A stretch of DNA of 64,000 nt from Arthrobacter sp042667405. Its GTDB lineage: Bacteria; Actinomycetota; Actinomycetes; Actinomycetales; Micrococcaceae. The DNA lies in NCBI RefSeq assembly GCF_042667405.1, contig NZ_JBHVAL010000017.1:44757-108756 (forward strand), in the 5' to 3' direction. Within the stretch, counting starts at the first letter, position 1, and each line of letters starts with the position of its first letter. The translations under genes and the position numbers were made by a program. Of this stretch, positions 57,181 to 64,000 are shown in pieces. Below the pieces are notes generated by a model. That model was not told where the DNA came from, made no database searches, and was given only the letters and a program-made list of their open reading frames with translations.

Positions 57181-58376
57181 AGGAGGCCCTCCAAAACGTC
57201 CGCGAGGGCAACAGCTCCGGCAGAGGCGTCTTCGTCGCCAACGTATTCTTCGGGCGAATGCGAGATTCCGCTGGGGTTGCGGACAAAGAGCATGGCCGAG
57301 GGTACGTAGGCGGACAGCACTCCGGCGTCGTGTCCGGCCCCTGTTGCCAGCACAGGCGCGTCCGGCAGGAGGCCGCCAATGCGGCGGCTCAGTGCGGAAT
57401 CAAAGTGGACTGTCCCGCTGTAAGACTCCTCGGTAAGCGTCACGCTGCAATTCTCAGCTGCCGCGACGTGCTGCGCGGCACTGTAAATGGCTTCGATGAG
57501 GCGGGCGGTTACGGCGTCGTCCGGGTGGCGGGCGTCAAGCCAGAGGTCCACCCGGGAGGCGATTACGTTGGTCCCGCCGGGAACAGGAGTCAAACGGCCC
57601 ACTGTTGCCCGGGCATCGGGTTGCTTGGCCGCAGTATCCCGCACCGCCAGGACGATCTGAGCGGCGGCGACCATTGAATCGGCGCGGTCTTCCATGAGTG
57701 TGGTGCCTGCGTGGTTGCCTTGGCCGCTGACGCTGATCTTCCAGCGCCCGTGGCCCAGGATGGAACTTCCGACGGCGATCGCCGGACCGTCCTGCCCCAG
57801 GCCCTTGCCTTGCTCGACGTGCAGTTCAACGAAGTCGCCGATGCGGGCCAACGCCTCTGGATCGGCGCCGACGTGCCGGGGATCAAGGCCGTTGGACCGT
57901 GCGACATCGGCAAAAGTTTCACCGTCGACGTCGCGAAGATTCAGTGCCTTGCCGGCATCGATGGCTCCTGTCAGGAGCCGGGACCCCAGGCAAGCGACGC
58001 CGAAACGGGACCCCTCTTCCTCGGGAAACACGGTCACTGCGAGGGAACGGCCAGGTTGAAGGCCCCGGCTTTTGAGGATGTCGACGGCGGCCAATGCGGA
58101 AGCGACACCGAGGGGCCCGTCAAAGGCGCCTCCGCCGGGGACCGAGTCAAGGTGGCTTCCGGTGACCAGGGCTCCGTCCTGCGGCTCGCCCCACCAGGCC
58201 CAGATGATGCCGTTGCGGTCTGTCTCCACGCCCAGTCCGCGTTGGGCTGCCTGTTCCTTGAACCATTCCCGGAGGTCGAGTTCCGGGGTTGAGTAGACGG
58301 CCCTGGAGTAGCCTCCGCGCACATCATCCCGGCCTACATCCTTGATCGAGTCAAGGAGCTGATTGACGGTTTCCAC
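57177..58376 (-). CDS. M20-family amidohydrolase, allantoate amidohydrolase/N-carbamoylase-like
   Basis: A 399-aa two-metal hydrolase. VTGSHLDSVPGGGAFDGPLG is the H-x-D...D metal pair, VTVFPEEEGSRFGVACLGS the catalytic E-E, FVELHVEQGKGLGQDGPAIA the next metal ligand, GNHAGTTLMEDRAD the dimer-domain His, and TGAGHDAGVLSAYVPSAML the last metal His. Homologues hydrolyse N-carbamoyl or allantoate substrates; next to hutF it could instead remove formate from N-formylglutamate, replacing HutG. The GTG at 58376 with GGAGGA is chosen over 58460. Co-translated with hutF. Confidence 0.88.
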   Translation of the reverse strand: METVNQLLDSIKDVGRDDVRGGYSRAVYSTPELDLREWFKEQAAQRGLGVETDRNGIIWAWWGEPQDGALVTGSHLDSVPGGGAFDGPLGVASALAAVDILKSRGLQPGRSLAVTVFPEEEGSRFGVACLGSRLLTGAIDAGKALNLRDVDGETFADVARSNGLDPRHVGADPEALARIGDFVELHVEQGKGLGQDGPAIAVGSSILGHGRWKISVSGQGNHAGTTLMEDRADSMVAAAQIVLAVRDTAAKQPDARATVGRLTPVPGGTNVIASRVDLWLDARHPDDAVTARLIEAIYSAAQHVAAAENCSVTLTEESYSGTVHFDSALSRRIGGLLPDAPVLATGAGHDAGVLSAYVPSAMLFVRNPSGISHSPEEYVGDEDASAGAVALADVLEGLL

Positions 58377-58398
58377 GTGTTCCTCCGATATTGATGAC

Positions 58399-58582
58399 TG
58401 CCACCAAGTAAAAAGCAGATGCCACCACATGGCAAGAGTCTGGGCCTCCGAGGGCGGCATTTAACGGAACGGAAACACCAGCGTCACGCAGTGGTGATCC
58501 AGGGCGACATATTTCCCGGAATCCCGGGAAATTTGCGAAAAACTGTTGCCATGGTGTGAAAAGTGCTTTTTACTTAGTGGCA
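58399..58582. promoter_or_regulatory. hut divergent control region with symmetric sites
   Basis: A 20-bp site at 58399-58418 is repeated inverted at 58563-58582 (18 of 20 bases), one next to each start: the left 22 bp before the amidohydrolase, the right 39 bp before the IclR gene. The core is AAGTAAAAAGCA/TGCTTTTTACTT. Between them lie TGCCA-N5-TGGCA (58420-58434), ATTTCCCGG-N4-CCGGGAAAT (58511-58532) and a CCATGG site (58549-58554). The IclR protein is the natural candidate binder. Confidence 0.75.
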
Positions 58583-58621
58583 AGACATGGTGATCCAGAC
58601 CACTTGAAAGCAGGCCACGCA

Positions 58622-59308
58622 ATGGCAGCAGATTCTTCGACCCGGACGGTAGAGCGAGCGCTCGCCCTCTTGGGAGCTGTGTGCTCCGAGGGAGCCATTG
58701 CGCTGAGCGACGCAGCCCGGGTGGTTGACCTCTCGCCCAGCACGGCCCTTCGGCTCCTCCGCACCCTTGAAGGCAGCGGTTTTGTTTCAAGGGACGACGG
58801 CGGGAACTTCCGTCCCGGGGCCAGCATCATCCAGCTGGGTGCGCTCGCGCTCGGCAAGGAATCACTCGTCTCGTTGTGCACGCCGGCCATGAAGCGGCTC
58901 GTGGCGACAACGCGCGAATCCTGCTATCTGAGCATTCCCGGGGTTGGGGACACGGGAATCTACATCGCGATCGTCGAGGGGACCCACTCGATCAGGCACT
59001 CCAGCTGGGTCGGGCGGAGTATCCCGCTCGAAGGAACAGCATCCGGCCAAGTACTCAAGGGCGAACAGCCCGAGCGTGGCTTTGCCGTGGTGCGCAGCGG
59101 TGTGGAGGACGACGTTACGGCCATTGCGGCACCAGTGGTGATGGGGGGACGGACTGTGGCAGCGCTCAGCGTCGTCGCACCCAGCTACCGCGTGGATGAG
59201 CTGAAGGCCCTCAAGATCGGCCAGCAACTGGTGGAGGAAGCTGACAACGTCCTCACCCTGACCACCGAAAACCATGAGCTACCCCAGGAAAGCATGGAAG
59301 CAAAATGA
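58622..59308 (+). CDS. IclR-family regulator of the hut cluster
   Basis: A 228-aa regulator. TRTVERALALLGAVCSEGAI and SDAARVVDLSPSTALRLLRT make up the N-terminal HTH; ESCYLSIPGVGDTGIYIAIV, IRHSSWVGRSIPLEGTASGQ and VAALSVVAPSYRVDELKALK are the effector-binding domain. The frame is open upstream to 58556, but ATG at 58622 gives the family-normal start. It is the first gene of the transporter-hutU arm, overlapping the ATPase gene by 4 bp. Histidine, urocanate or an N-acyl-glutamate may be the effector. Confidence 0.93.
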   Translation: MAADSSTRTVERALALLGAVCSEGAIALSDAARVVDLSPSTALRLLRTLEGSGFVSRDDGGNFRPGASIIQLGALALGKESLVSLCTPAMKRLVATTRESCYLSIPGVGDTGIYIAIVEGTHSIRHSSWVGRSIPLEGTASGQVLKGEQPERGFAVVRSGVEDDVTAIAAPVVMGGRTVAALSVVAPSYRVDELKALKIGQQLVEEADNVLTLTTENHELPQESMEAK

Positions 59309-60411
59309 TCAAGTTTGAAAATGTCACCAAGGCCTACCCCGACGGCACCGTCGCCGTCGACGGCCTCAATCTGGAGGCGCCCACCGGCAAGCTGACTATC
59401 CTGGTTGGTCCGTCCGGTTGCGGCAAGACCACCTCATTGAGGATGATCAACCGCCTCATCGAACCCACCAGCGGCACCATCTACCTGGATGACCAGCCCA
59501 CGTCCGGGATGGACGCGGCATTGCTCCGACGCAGGATTGGATATGTCATCCAGCACGCCGGGCTCTTCCCGCACAAGACCATCATCGACAACGTATCCAC
59601 CATGCCGGTCCTGCTCGGCGAAAGCCGTCAAAAGGCCCGCACCAAGGCCCTTGAGCTGATGGAACGGGTGGGTCTTCCTGCCAGCTTCGCCAAGCGCTAC
59701 CCGTGGCAGCTCTCCGGTGGCCAACAGCAGCGCGTCGGTGTGGCCCGGGCGCTGGCTTCGGATCCCGCGTTCATGCTGATGGACGAACCTTTCAGCGCCG
59801 TTGACCCCGTGGTCCGCGGTCAGCTGCAGGAAGAGTTCCTGCGCCTGCAGCGCGAGATCGGCAAGACCATCATCATGGTCACCCACGATATCGACGAAGC
59901 GCTCAAACTTGGCGACCAGGTAGCCGTGATGCGCGTGGGCGGCAAGCTCGCCCAGATGGCGTCCCCGTCCGAGTTGCTCACCTCGCCCGCCGACGAGTTC
60001 GTGGCCGACTTCGTAGGTCGCGACCGCGGCTACCGCTCGCTTGGTTTCACCAAGACCGCAGGCGCCGTAACCGTCGTCGACGAAGCTGTGGTCCAGCTCG
60101 GCGCCACCTCGGAAGAGGCCCGCGCCAAAGCGTCGGGTGCTTGGGTGCTGGTGGTCGACGGCGGCAGGAAGCCTCTCGGTTGGGTGCAGCCGGAGCTCTT
60201 CAGCGGGGAGTTGAAACGCGAGCACCTGAACCTCAGCGGCATCCCCGCTGCCGCCTCGGGAACCATGCGCCAACTGCTCGACGCCGCACTCTCGTCCCCG
60301 AGCCGCCGCGGCGTAGTGGTCAACGACCAAGGCGAACTGATCGGCACGGTCACTGCCACCGACGTGGTCAAGGCCATCGAGGCCGAACCCTACCTGGAGA
60401 CGGCGCGATGA
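59305..60411 (+). CDS. ABC importer ATP-binding protein, glycine betaine (OpuCA/ProV) type
   Basis: A 368-aa ATPase. LVGPSGCGKTTSLRMINRLI is Walker A, QLSGGQQQRVGVARALASDP the signature, FMLMDEPFSAVDPVVRGQLQ Walker B. The C-terminal 110 residues hold a CBS-like pair (GVVVNDQGELIGTVTATDVV). The type normally serves betaine/choline; here it lies between an IclR regulator and hutU, so histidine uptake (as in HutXWV systems) is proposed. Start overlaps iclR (ATGA), stop overlaps the next permease. Confidence 0.92.
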   Translation: MIKFENVTKAYPDGTVAVDGLNLEAPTGKLTILVGPSGCGKTTSLRMINRLIEPTSGTIYLDDQPTSGMDAALLRRRIGYVIQHAGLFPHKTIIDNVSTMPVLLGESRQKARTKALELMERVGLPASFAKRYPWQLSGGQQQRVGVARALASDPAFMLMDEPFSAVDPVVRGQLQEEFLRLQREIGKTIIMVTHDIDEALKLGDQVAVMRVGGKLAQMASPSELLTSPADEFVADFVGRDRGYRSLGFTKTAGAVTVVDEAVVQLGATSEEARAKASGAWVLVVDGGRKPLGWVQPELFSGELKREHLNLSGIPAAASGTMRQLLDAALSSPSRRGVVVNDQGELIGTVTATDVVKAIEAEPYLETAR

Positions 60412-61058
60412 ACTTCGAATGGTTGGGCCGCCAGTCCGACAACATTGTTTTCCTGCTCGGCTGGCACGTCCTGCTGGCCGTCACCCCGCTGATCCTGGGG
60501 CTGCTCATCGCCTTGCCCCTTGGCTGGTGGGCCCACCGGAGCCGCCGCATCTACCCGCTGCTGGTGGGTGTTGCGGGCCTCCTGTACACCGTTCCGTCCC
60601 TGGCACTGTTTGTCCTGCTGCCGCTGGTCCTTGGCACCAAGATCCTGGACCCGCTGAACATCGTTGCCGCCCTGACCATCTACACCGTGGCCCTGCTGGT
60701 CCGTGTGGTGGCCGACGCCCTGGACTCGGTCCCTGAGGACACCGTGCAGGCCGCAAAGGCCATGGGCTACCGCGGCTACCAAAGCCTTCTGAAAGTTGAG
60801 CTCCCTGTGGGCGTCCCGGTCATTTGCGCCGGTTTGCGCGTCGCTGCTGTCTCCAATGTCAGCCTGGTTTCAGTGGCTGCACTGCTGGGCATTCCGCAGC
60901 TCGGTTCGCTCTTCACCCAAGGCTTCCAGCTCCGGTTCTACACGCCGATCATCGCGGGAATCGTGCTCTGTGTGGTCCTGGCGATGATCCTGGACGGGCT
61001 GATCATCCTTCTCAACCGGTGGCTGACACCGTGGACCCCCAAGGTGGTGGCATCGTGA
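60408..61058 (+). CDS. ABC importer permease, OpuCB/ProW type (first)
   Basis: A 216-aa permease with five to six helices: DNIVFLLGWHVLLAVTPLIL starts it, LLYTVPSLALFVLLPLVLGT is the family's PSLA(L)FxL(L)PxxG motif, DTVQAAKAMGYRGYQSLLKV the EAA loop, and GIPQLGSLFTQGFQLRFYTP the substrate-side segment. It forms a heterodimer with the next permease. ATG at 60408, overlapping the ATPase stop by 4 bp. Confidence 0.92.
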   Translation: MNFEWLGRQSDNIVFLLGWHVLLAVTPLILGLLIALPLGWWAHRSRRIYPLLVGVAGLLYTVPSLALFVLLPLVLGTKILDPLNIVAALTIYTVALLVRVVADALDSVPEDTVQAAKAMGYRGYQSLLKVELPVGVPVICAGLRVAAVSNVSLVSVAALLGIPQLGSLFTQGFQLRFYTPIIAGIVLCVVLAMILDGLIILLNRWLTPWTPKVVAS

Positions 61059-61771
61059 ACTACTTGTTCGATCCAAAGCACTGGAGTGGTGCGGACGGCA
61101 TCCCGACCCTGATCGGCGAGCATCTCCTCTACTCGCTCATCGCACTGGCCATCGCTGCCATCATCGCCGTGCCGCTTGGCATCTATATCGGCGTGACCGG
61201 CAAGGGCGTCTTCATGATCGCCGGCCTGGCCAACGCGCTCCGTGCACTTCCGAGCGTCGGTCTGCTGATCCTCTTGGTCCTGCTCATCTCGCCGGCGTTT
61301 CCGTCCCGCATGGGCTACGTCCTCCCCAGCCTCATCGTCCTGGTGTTGCTGGCAGTTCCGCCCATCCTGACCAACACCTATGCCGGCGTTCGCGCAGTGG
61401 ACGCTGCCGCCGTCGACGCCGCCAAGGGCATGGGCTTCCGCACCATGAAGATCCTGACGGATGTCCAGCTTCCTTGCTCGCTTCCGTTGGTTTTGTCCGG
61501 CGTCCGCAGCGCCCTGCTGCAGATCATCTCGACGGCGACCATCGCCGCCTACATTTCGCTCGGTGGCCTTGGCCGCCTGCTGATCGATGGCAAGGCCCAG
61601 AACGACTACAGCCAGATGGTTGCAGGCGCAGTCCTGGTGGCTTTGCTGGCACTGTTCTTCGACCAGCTCCTCGCCTTCATCACGCGCCGCATCGTCTCAC
61701 CCGGACTGACCCGGCGCACCATCAAGTCGGCTCCTGCAGCCGAACCCGTGAAAACCCCCGTCACGGTCTAG
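61055..61771 (+). CDS. ABC importer permease, OpuCD/ProW type (second)
   Basis: A 238-aa permease. HLLYSLIALAIAAIIAVPLG begins the first helices, LANALRALPSVGLLILLVLL is the counterpart of the PSLA motif, AAAVDAAKGMGFRTMKILTD the EAA loop, and STATIAAYISLGGLGRLLID the final helix turn. It carries a short N-terminal extension (LFDPKHWSGADGIP) and a C-terminal basic tail. GTG start at 61055 overlaps the previous stop (GTGA). Confidence 0.92.
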   Translation: MNYLFDPKHWSGADGIPTLIGEHLLYSLIALAIAAIIAVPLGIYIGVTGKGVFMIAGLANALRALPSVGLLILLVLLISPAFPSRMGYVLPSLIVLVLLAVPPILTNTYAGVRAVDAAAVDAAKGMGFRTMKILTDVQLPCSLPLVLSGVRSALLQIISTATIAAYISLGGLGRLLIDGKAQNDYSQMVAGAVLVALLALFFDQLLAFITRRIVSPGLTRRTIKSAPAAEPVKTPVTV

Positions 61772-61849
61772 CCAGTACCTGTTTGCACCTTCCACCACCC
61801 CCACCTGGCCACAGCATGCCCTGCGGCACCCCCTTCCAGGAGAGTTGAC

Positions 61850-62764
61850 ATGAAGAAGTACCTGACCGGTTTCACCCTCGCGGCCGTTGCCGCCATTACC
61901 CTGAGCGCCTGCGGCGGCGGGGACCCCATGAGCACATCCAACACTGCAGCCGCCGGCGGTTCAGGCGATAGCATCATCGTCGGTTCGGCCGACTTCCCCG
62001 AGAGCCAACTGATCGCGAAGATCTACGCCGAGGCGCTCAAGGCCAAGGGCGTTGCTGTGACGGAGAAGCCCAGCATTGGCAGTCGCGAAGTCACCATCCC
62101 CGCCCTCAAGGACGGTTCCATCGACCTCATGCCCGAGTACGGCGGAGCCCTGCTGCAGTACCTCGATTCCTCCACGAAAGCAGTCTCCTCTGAAGAGGTG
62201 GAGAAGAAACTTGCCACCAAGATCCCCTCAGGTCTCACCGTCCTGGAAGCCTCCGACGCGCAGGACAAGGACGTCCTCACCGTCAAGAAGGAAATCGCTG
62301 ACCAGTACAAGCTGAAGACCATCGAGGACCTCCAGCCCGTTGCCAAGGACCTGGTACTGGGTGGTCCGCCGGAGTGGAAGACCCGCGTCAACGGCGTTGC
62401 CGGCCTGAAGTCGGTCTACAACCTTGAGTTCAAGGAATTTTCAGCGCTCGACGCCGGTGGGCCGCTCACGCTGAACGCCCTCCTTTCCGGCCAGATCCAG
62501 GTAGCGGACCTCTTCAGCACGGACCCCGCACTGGCTGAGAACAACCTGGTGGCACTCGAGGACAACAAGAACCTGTTCCTTTCGGAGAACATCGTTCCGG
62601 TCATCAACCAGAAGAAGTCCACGGCCACGGTCAAGGAAACACTGGACAAGGTTTCTGCTGCGCTCACCACTGAGGACCTGATCAAGATGAACGGCCGCGT
62701 AGCCAAGTTCGAGGACATCGGCGAAATCGCCAAGGAATGGCTCAAGAACAAGAACTTGGGCTGA
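61850..62764 (+). CDS. ABC importer substrate-binding lipoprotein, OpuAC type
   Basis: A 304-aa lipoprotein with lipobox LSAC at residues 19-22 followed by GGGD. IIVGSADFPESQLIAKIYAE is the OpuAC/OpuCC start (G-S-x-x-F-x-E-x-x), SIGSREVTIPALKDGSIDLM and PEYGGALLQYL the ligand-site segments of this family. IKMNGRVAKFEDIGEIAKEW closes it. It would bind a zwitterion such as histidine or betaine. It is separated from the permeases by 78 bp and from hutU by 37 bp. Confidence 0.93.
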   Translation: MKKYLTGFTLAAVAAITLSACGGGDPMSTSNTAAAGGSGDSIIVGSADFPESQLIAKIYAEALKAKGVAVTEKPSIGSREVTIPALKDGSIDLMPEYGGALLQYLDSSTKAVSSEEVEKKLATKIPSGLTVLEASDAQDKDVLTVKKEIADQYKLKTIEDLQPVAKDLVLGGPPEWKTRVNGVAGLKSVYNLEFKEFSALDAGGPLTLNALLSGQIQVADLFSTDPALAENNLVALEDNKNLFLSENIVPVINQKKSTATVKETLDKVSAALTTEDLIKMNGRVAKFEDIGEIAKEWLKNKNLG

Positions 62765-62801
62765 TCCCCGCAGTTCTGCCGGATTTATTAGGAGTAACAA
62801 G

Positions 62802-64000
62802 ATGACTGCCGATTTCACTACAGGGGCCCGTCCGGTCAAGGCTGCCCGGGGTACTGAGCTTTCTGCCAAGTCGTGGCAGACCGAGGCGCCGCTGCGCATG
62901 TTGATGAACAACCTGGACCCGGAGGTTGCTGAGCGTCCCGATGACCTGGTGGTCTATGGCGGCACCGGCCGCGCTGTCCGTTCGTGGGCTGCGTTTGATG
63001 CGATTACCCGGACCCTGGAAACCATGGAGAAGGACGAGACCTTGCTGGTCCAGTCGGGCAAGCCGGTGGGCGTGTTCCGCACGAATGAGTGGGCGCCTCG
63101 GGTGTTGTTGGCGAACTCGAACCTGGTGGGGGACTGGGCAACGTGGCCGGAGTTCCGCCGCCTGGAGGCCGAGGGCCTGACGATGTACGGGCAGATGACC
63201 GCGGGGTCGTGGATTTACATCGGCACCCAGGGCATCCTGCAGGGCACCTACGAAACGTTCGCCGCGGTGGGCGAGAAGCTCAAGGCCGACGGCCGCCACC
63301 CTGCCCCCGCGCCGGAGGGCTCCACCGAGGGACCGCTTGCCGGGACCCTGACCCTGACCGGTGGCTGTGGTGGCATGGGCGGGGCCCAGCCGCTGGCGGT
63401 GACGTTGAACGACGGCGCGTGCCTGATTGTTGATGTCGACGAGACCCGCCTGCGCCGCCGCGCCGGGAAGCGGTACCTGGACGAGGTCGAAACGGACCTG
63501 GATACTGCGATCGCGAAGGTGAATGCGGCTAAGGCTGAGCGTCGTGGCTGGTCCGTGGGGTATGTGGGTAACGCCGCGGAGGTCTTCCCGGAACTGCTGG
63601 CCCGCCACAAGGCAGGCGAGCTGACCATCGACGTCGTCACGGACCAGACCAGCGCGCATGACCCACTGTCCTACCTGCCCGAGGGCATCACGGTTCAGGA
63701 GTGGCACACCGAGGCCGCGGCTGACCCGGAAGGGTTCACGAAGAAGGCCCAGACTTCCATGGCCCGGCATGTGCAGGCGATGGTGGAGTTCCAGGACGCC
63801 GGTGCCGAGGTCTTCGATTACGGCAACTCCATACGGGACGAGGCCCGCAAGGGCGGTTATGACCGGGCGTTTGAGTTCCCCGGGTTCGTTCCGGCGTACA
63901 TCCGTCCCCTGTTCTGCGAGGGCCTGGGCCCGTTCCGCTGGGTCGCCCTGTCCGGGGACCCGGAGGACATCCGCGTCACGGATGAAGCCATCAAGGAACT
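62802..64000 (+). CDS. hutU: urocanate hydratase, 3' end outside the window
   Basis: The visible 399 residues are the N-terminal two thirds. MLMNNLDPEVAERPDDLVVY and GTGRAVRSWAAFDAI are the family start; GGCGGMGGAQPLAVTLNDGA is the NAD-binding region, YGNSIRDEARKGGYDRAFEF and FPGFVPAYIRPLFCEGLGPF the active-site segment with the conserved Cys. It converts urocanate to imidazolonepropionate. AGGAG precedes the ATG at 62802. Histidase and imidazolonepropionase probably lie beyond 64000. The frame is open to the end. Confidence 0.96.
   Translation, partial: MTADFTTGARPVKAARGTELSAKSWQTEAPLRMLMNNLDPEVAERPDDLVVYGGTGRAVRSWAAFDAITRTLETMEKDETLLVQSGKPVGVFRTNEWAPRVLLANSNLVGDWATWPEFRRLEAEGLTMYGQMTAGSWIYIGTQGILQGTYETFAAVGEKLKADGRHPAPAPEGSTEGPLAGTLTLTGGCGGMGGAQPLAVTLNDGACLIVDVDETRLRRRAGKRYLDEVETDLDTAIAKVNAAKAERRGWSVGYVGNAAEVFPELLARHKAGELTIDVVTDQTSAHDPLSYLPEGITVQEWHTEAAADPEGFTKKAQTSMARHVQAMVEFQDAGAEVFDYGNSIRDEARKGGYDRAFEFPGFVPAYIRPLFCEGLGPFRWVALSGDPEDIRVTDEAIKE

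Overview
The window reads as a chromosomal segment of a high-GC actinobacterium, most likely a soil Micrococcaceae member of the Arthrobacter/Paenarthrobacter type. The evidence is consistently G/C-ending codons, tightly packed operons with ATGA/GTGA/TGATG overlaps, an alanine dehydrogenase/PucR pair, a mycothiol-type maleylpyruvate-isomerase-family protein, a c-di-AMP riboswitch of actinobacterial style, and a HutF-type histidine degradation cluster. The assignment rests on gene style and content only. I see no rRNA, tRNA, CRISPR array, insertion sequence or prophage; 68 protein genes are supported, two of them cut by the window edges (a short-chain dehydrogenase at the left, urocanate hydratase at the right).

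Layout. 1-4040: SDR enzyme, acyl-CoA thioesterase, GNAT, histidine phosphatase and purB. 4089-5862: an inverted pair of DnaA-box-like sites, then a WXG100-like small protein with an alpha/beta hydrolase. 5866-12070: holin-like membrane protein, hisC-type aminotransferase, a 36-bp perfect palindrome, and a branched-chain 2-oxoacid dehydrogenase operon (E1 alpha, E1 beta, E2) followed by a PAP2-like membrane protein. 12082-17902: cytosine-deaminase-like amidohydrolase, APC permease, a one-TM protein, universal stress protein, PLP aminotransferase and an isocitrate-lyase/PEP-mutase-family protein. 17996-19535: an unrecognised two-gene unit (soluble 339-aa protein plus four-TM protein). 19642-22566: GNAT, GerMN lipoprotein, FMN reductase divergent from a TetR regulator. 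22567-28865: a peptide-type ABC importer with a foldable leader. 28875-30643: 32-bp tandem repeats, a Phd/ParE toxin-antitoxin pair with duplicated operators, and a Gfo/Idh/MocA oxidoreductase.

30760-32862: an Ala/Pro-rich secreted protein, an ECF-like sigma factor and a one-TM Pro-rich partner. 32983-35524: ald and a divergent PucR regulator. 35721-37245: a Pro/Thr-rich membrane protein behind a c-di-AMP (ydaO/yuaA) riboswitch. 37410-41104: ATP-dependent DNA ligase, small acidic protein, hydrolase/mycothiol-family pair, and an excisionase-like HTH protein. 41137-47219: a PTS island, ptsH-ptsI divergent from TetR-mtlA-mtlD. 47365-55504: amino-acid permease, a PadR/DUF1048/ABC exporter operon, GNAT, a MarR-MFS operon with twin operators, and a sugar porter.

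55834-64000: a histidine-utilisation locus. One arm encodes hutF and an M20 amidohydrolase (candidate N-formylglutamate deformylase). The other encodes an IclR regulator, a betaine-type ABC transporter (candidate histidine importer) and hutU. The two arms are separated by a 245-bp regulatory region with a symmetric 20-bp site pair.

The best candidates for something undescribed are the 17996-19535 gene pair, the Pro/Thr-rich membrane protein under c-di-AMP control, the foldable leader at 22762-22822, and the unusual histidine pathway composition.
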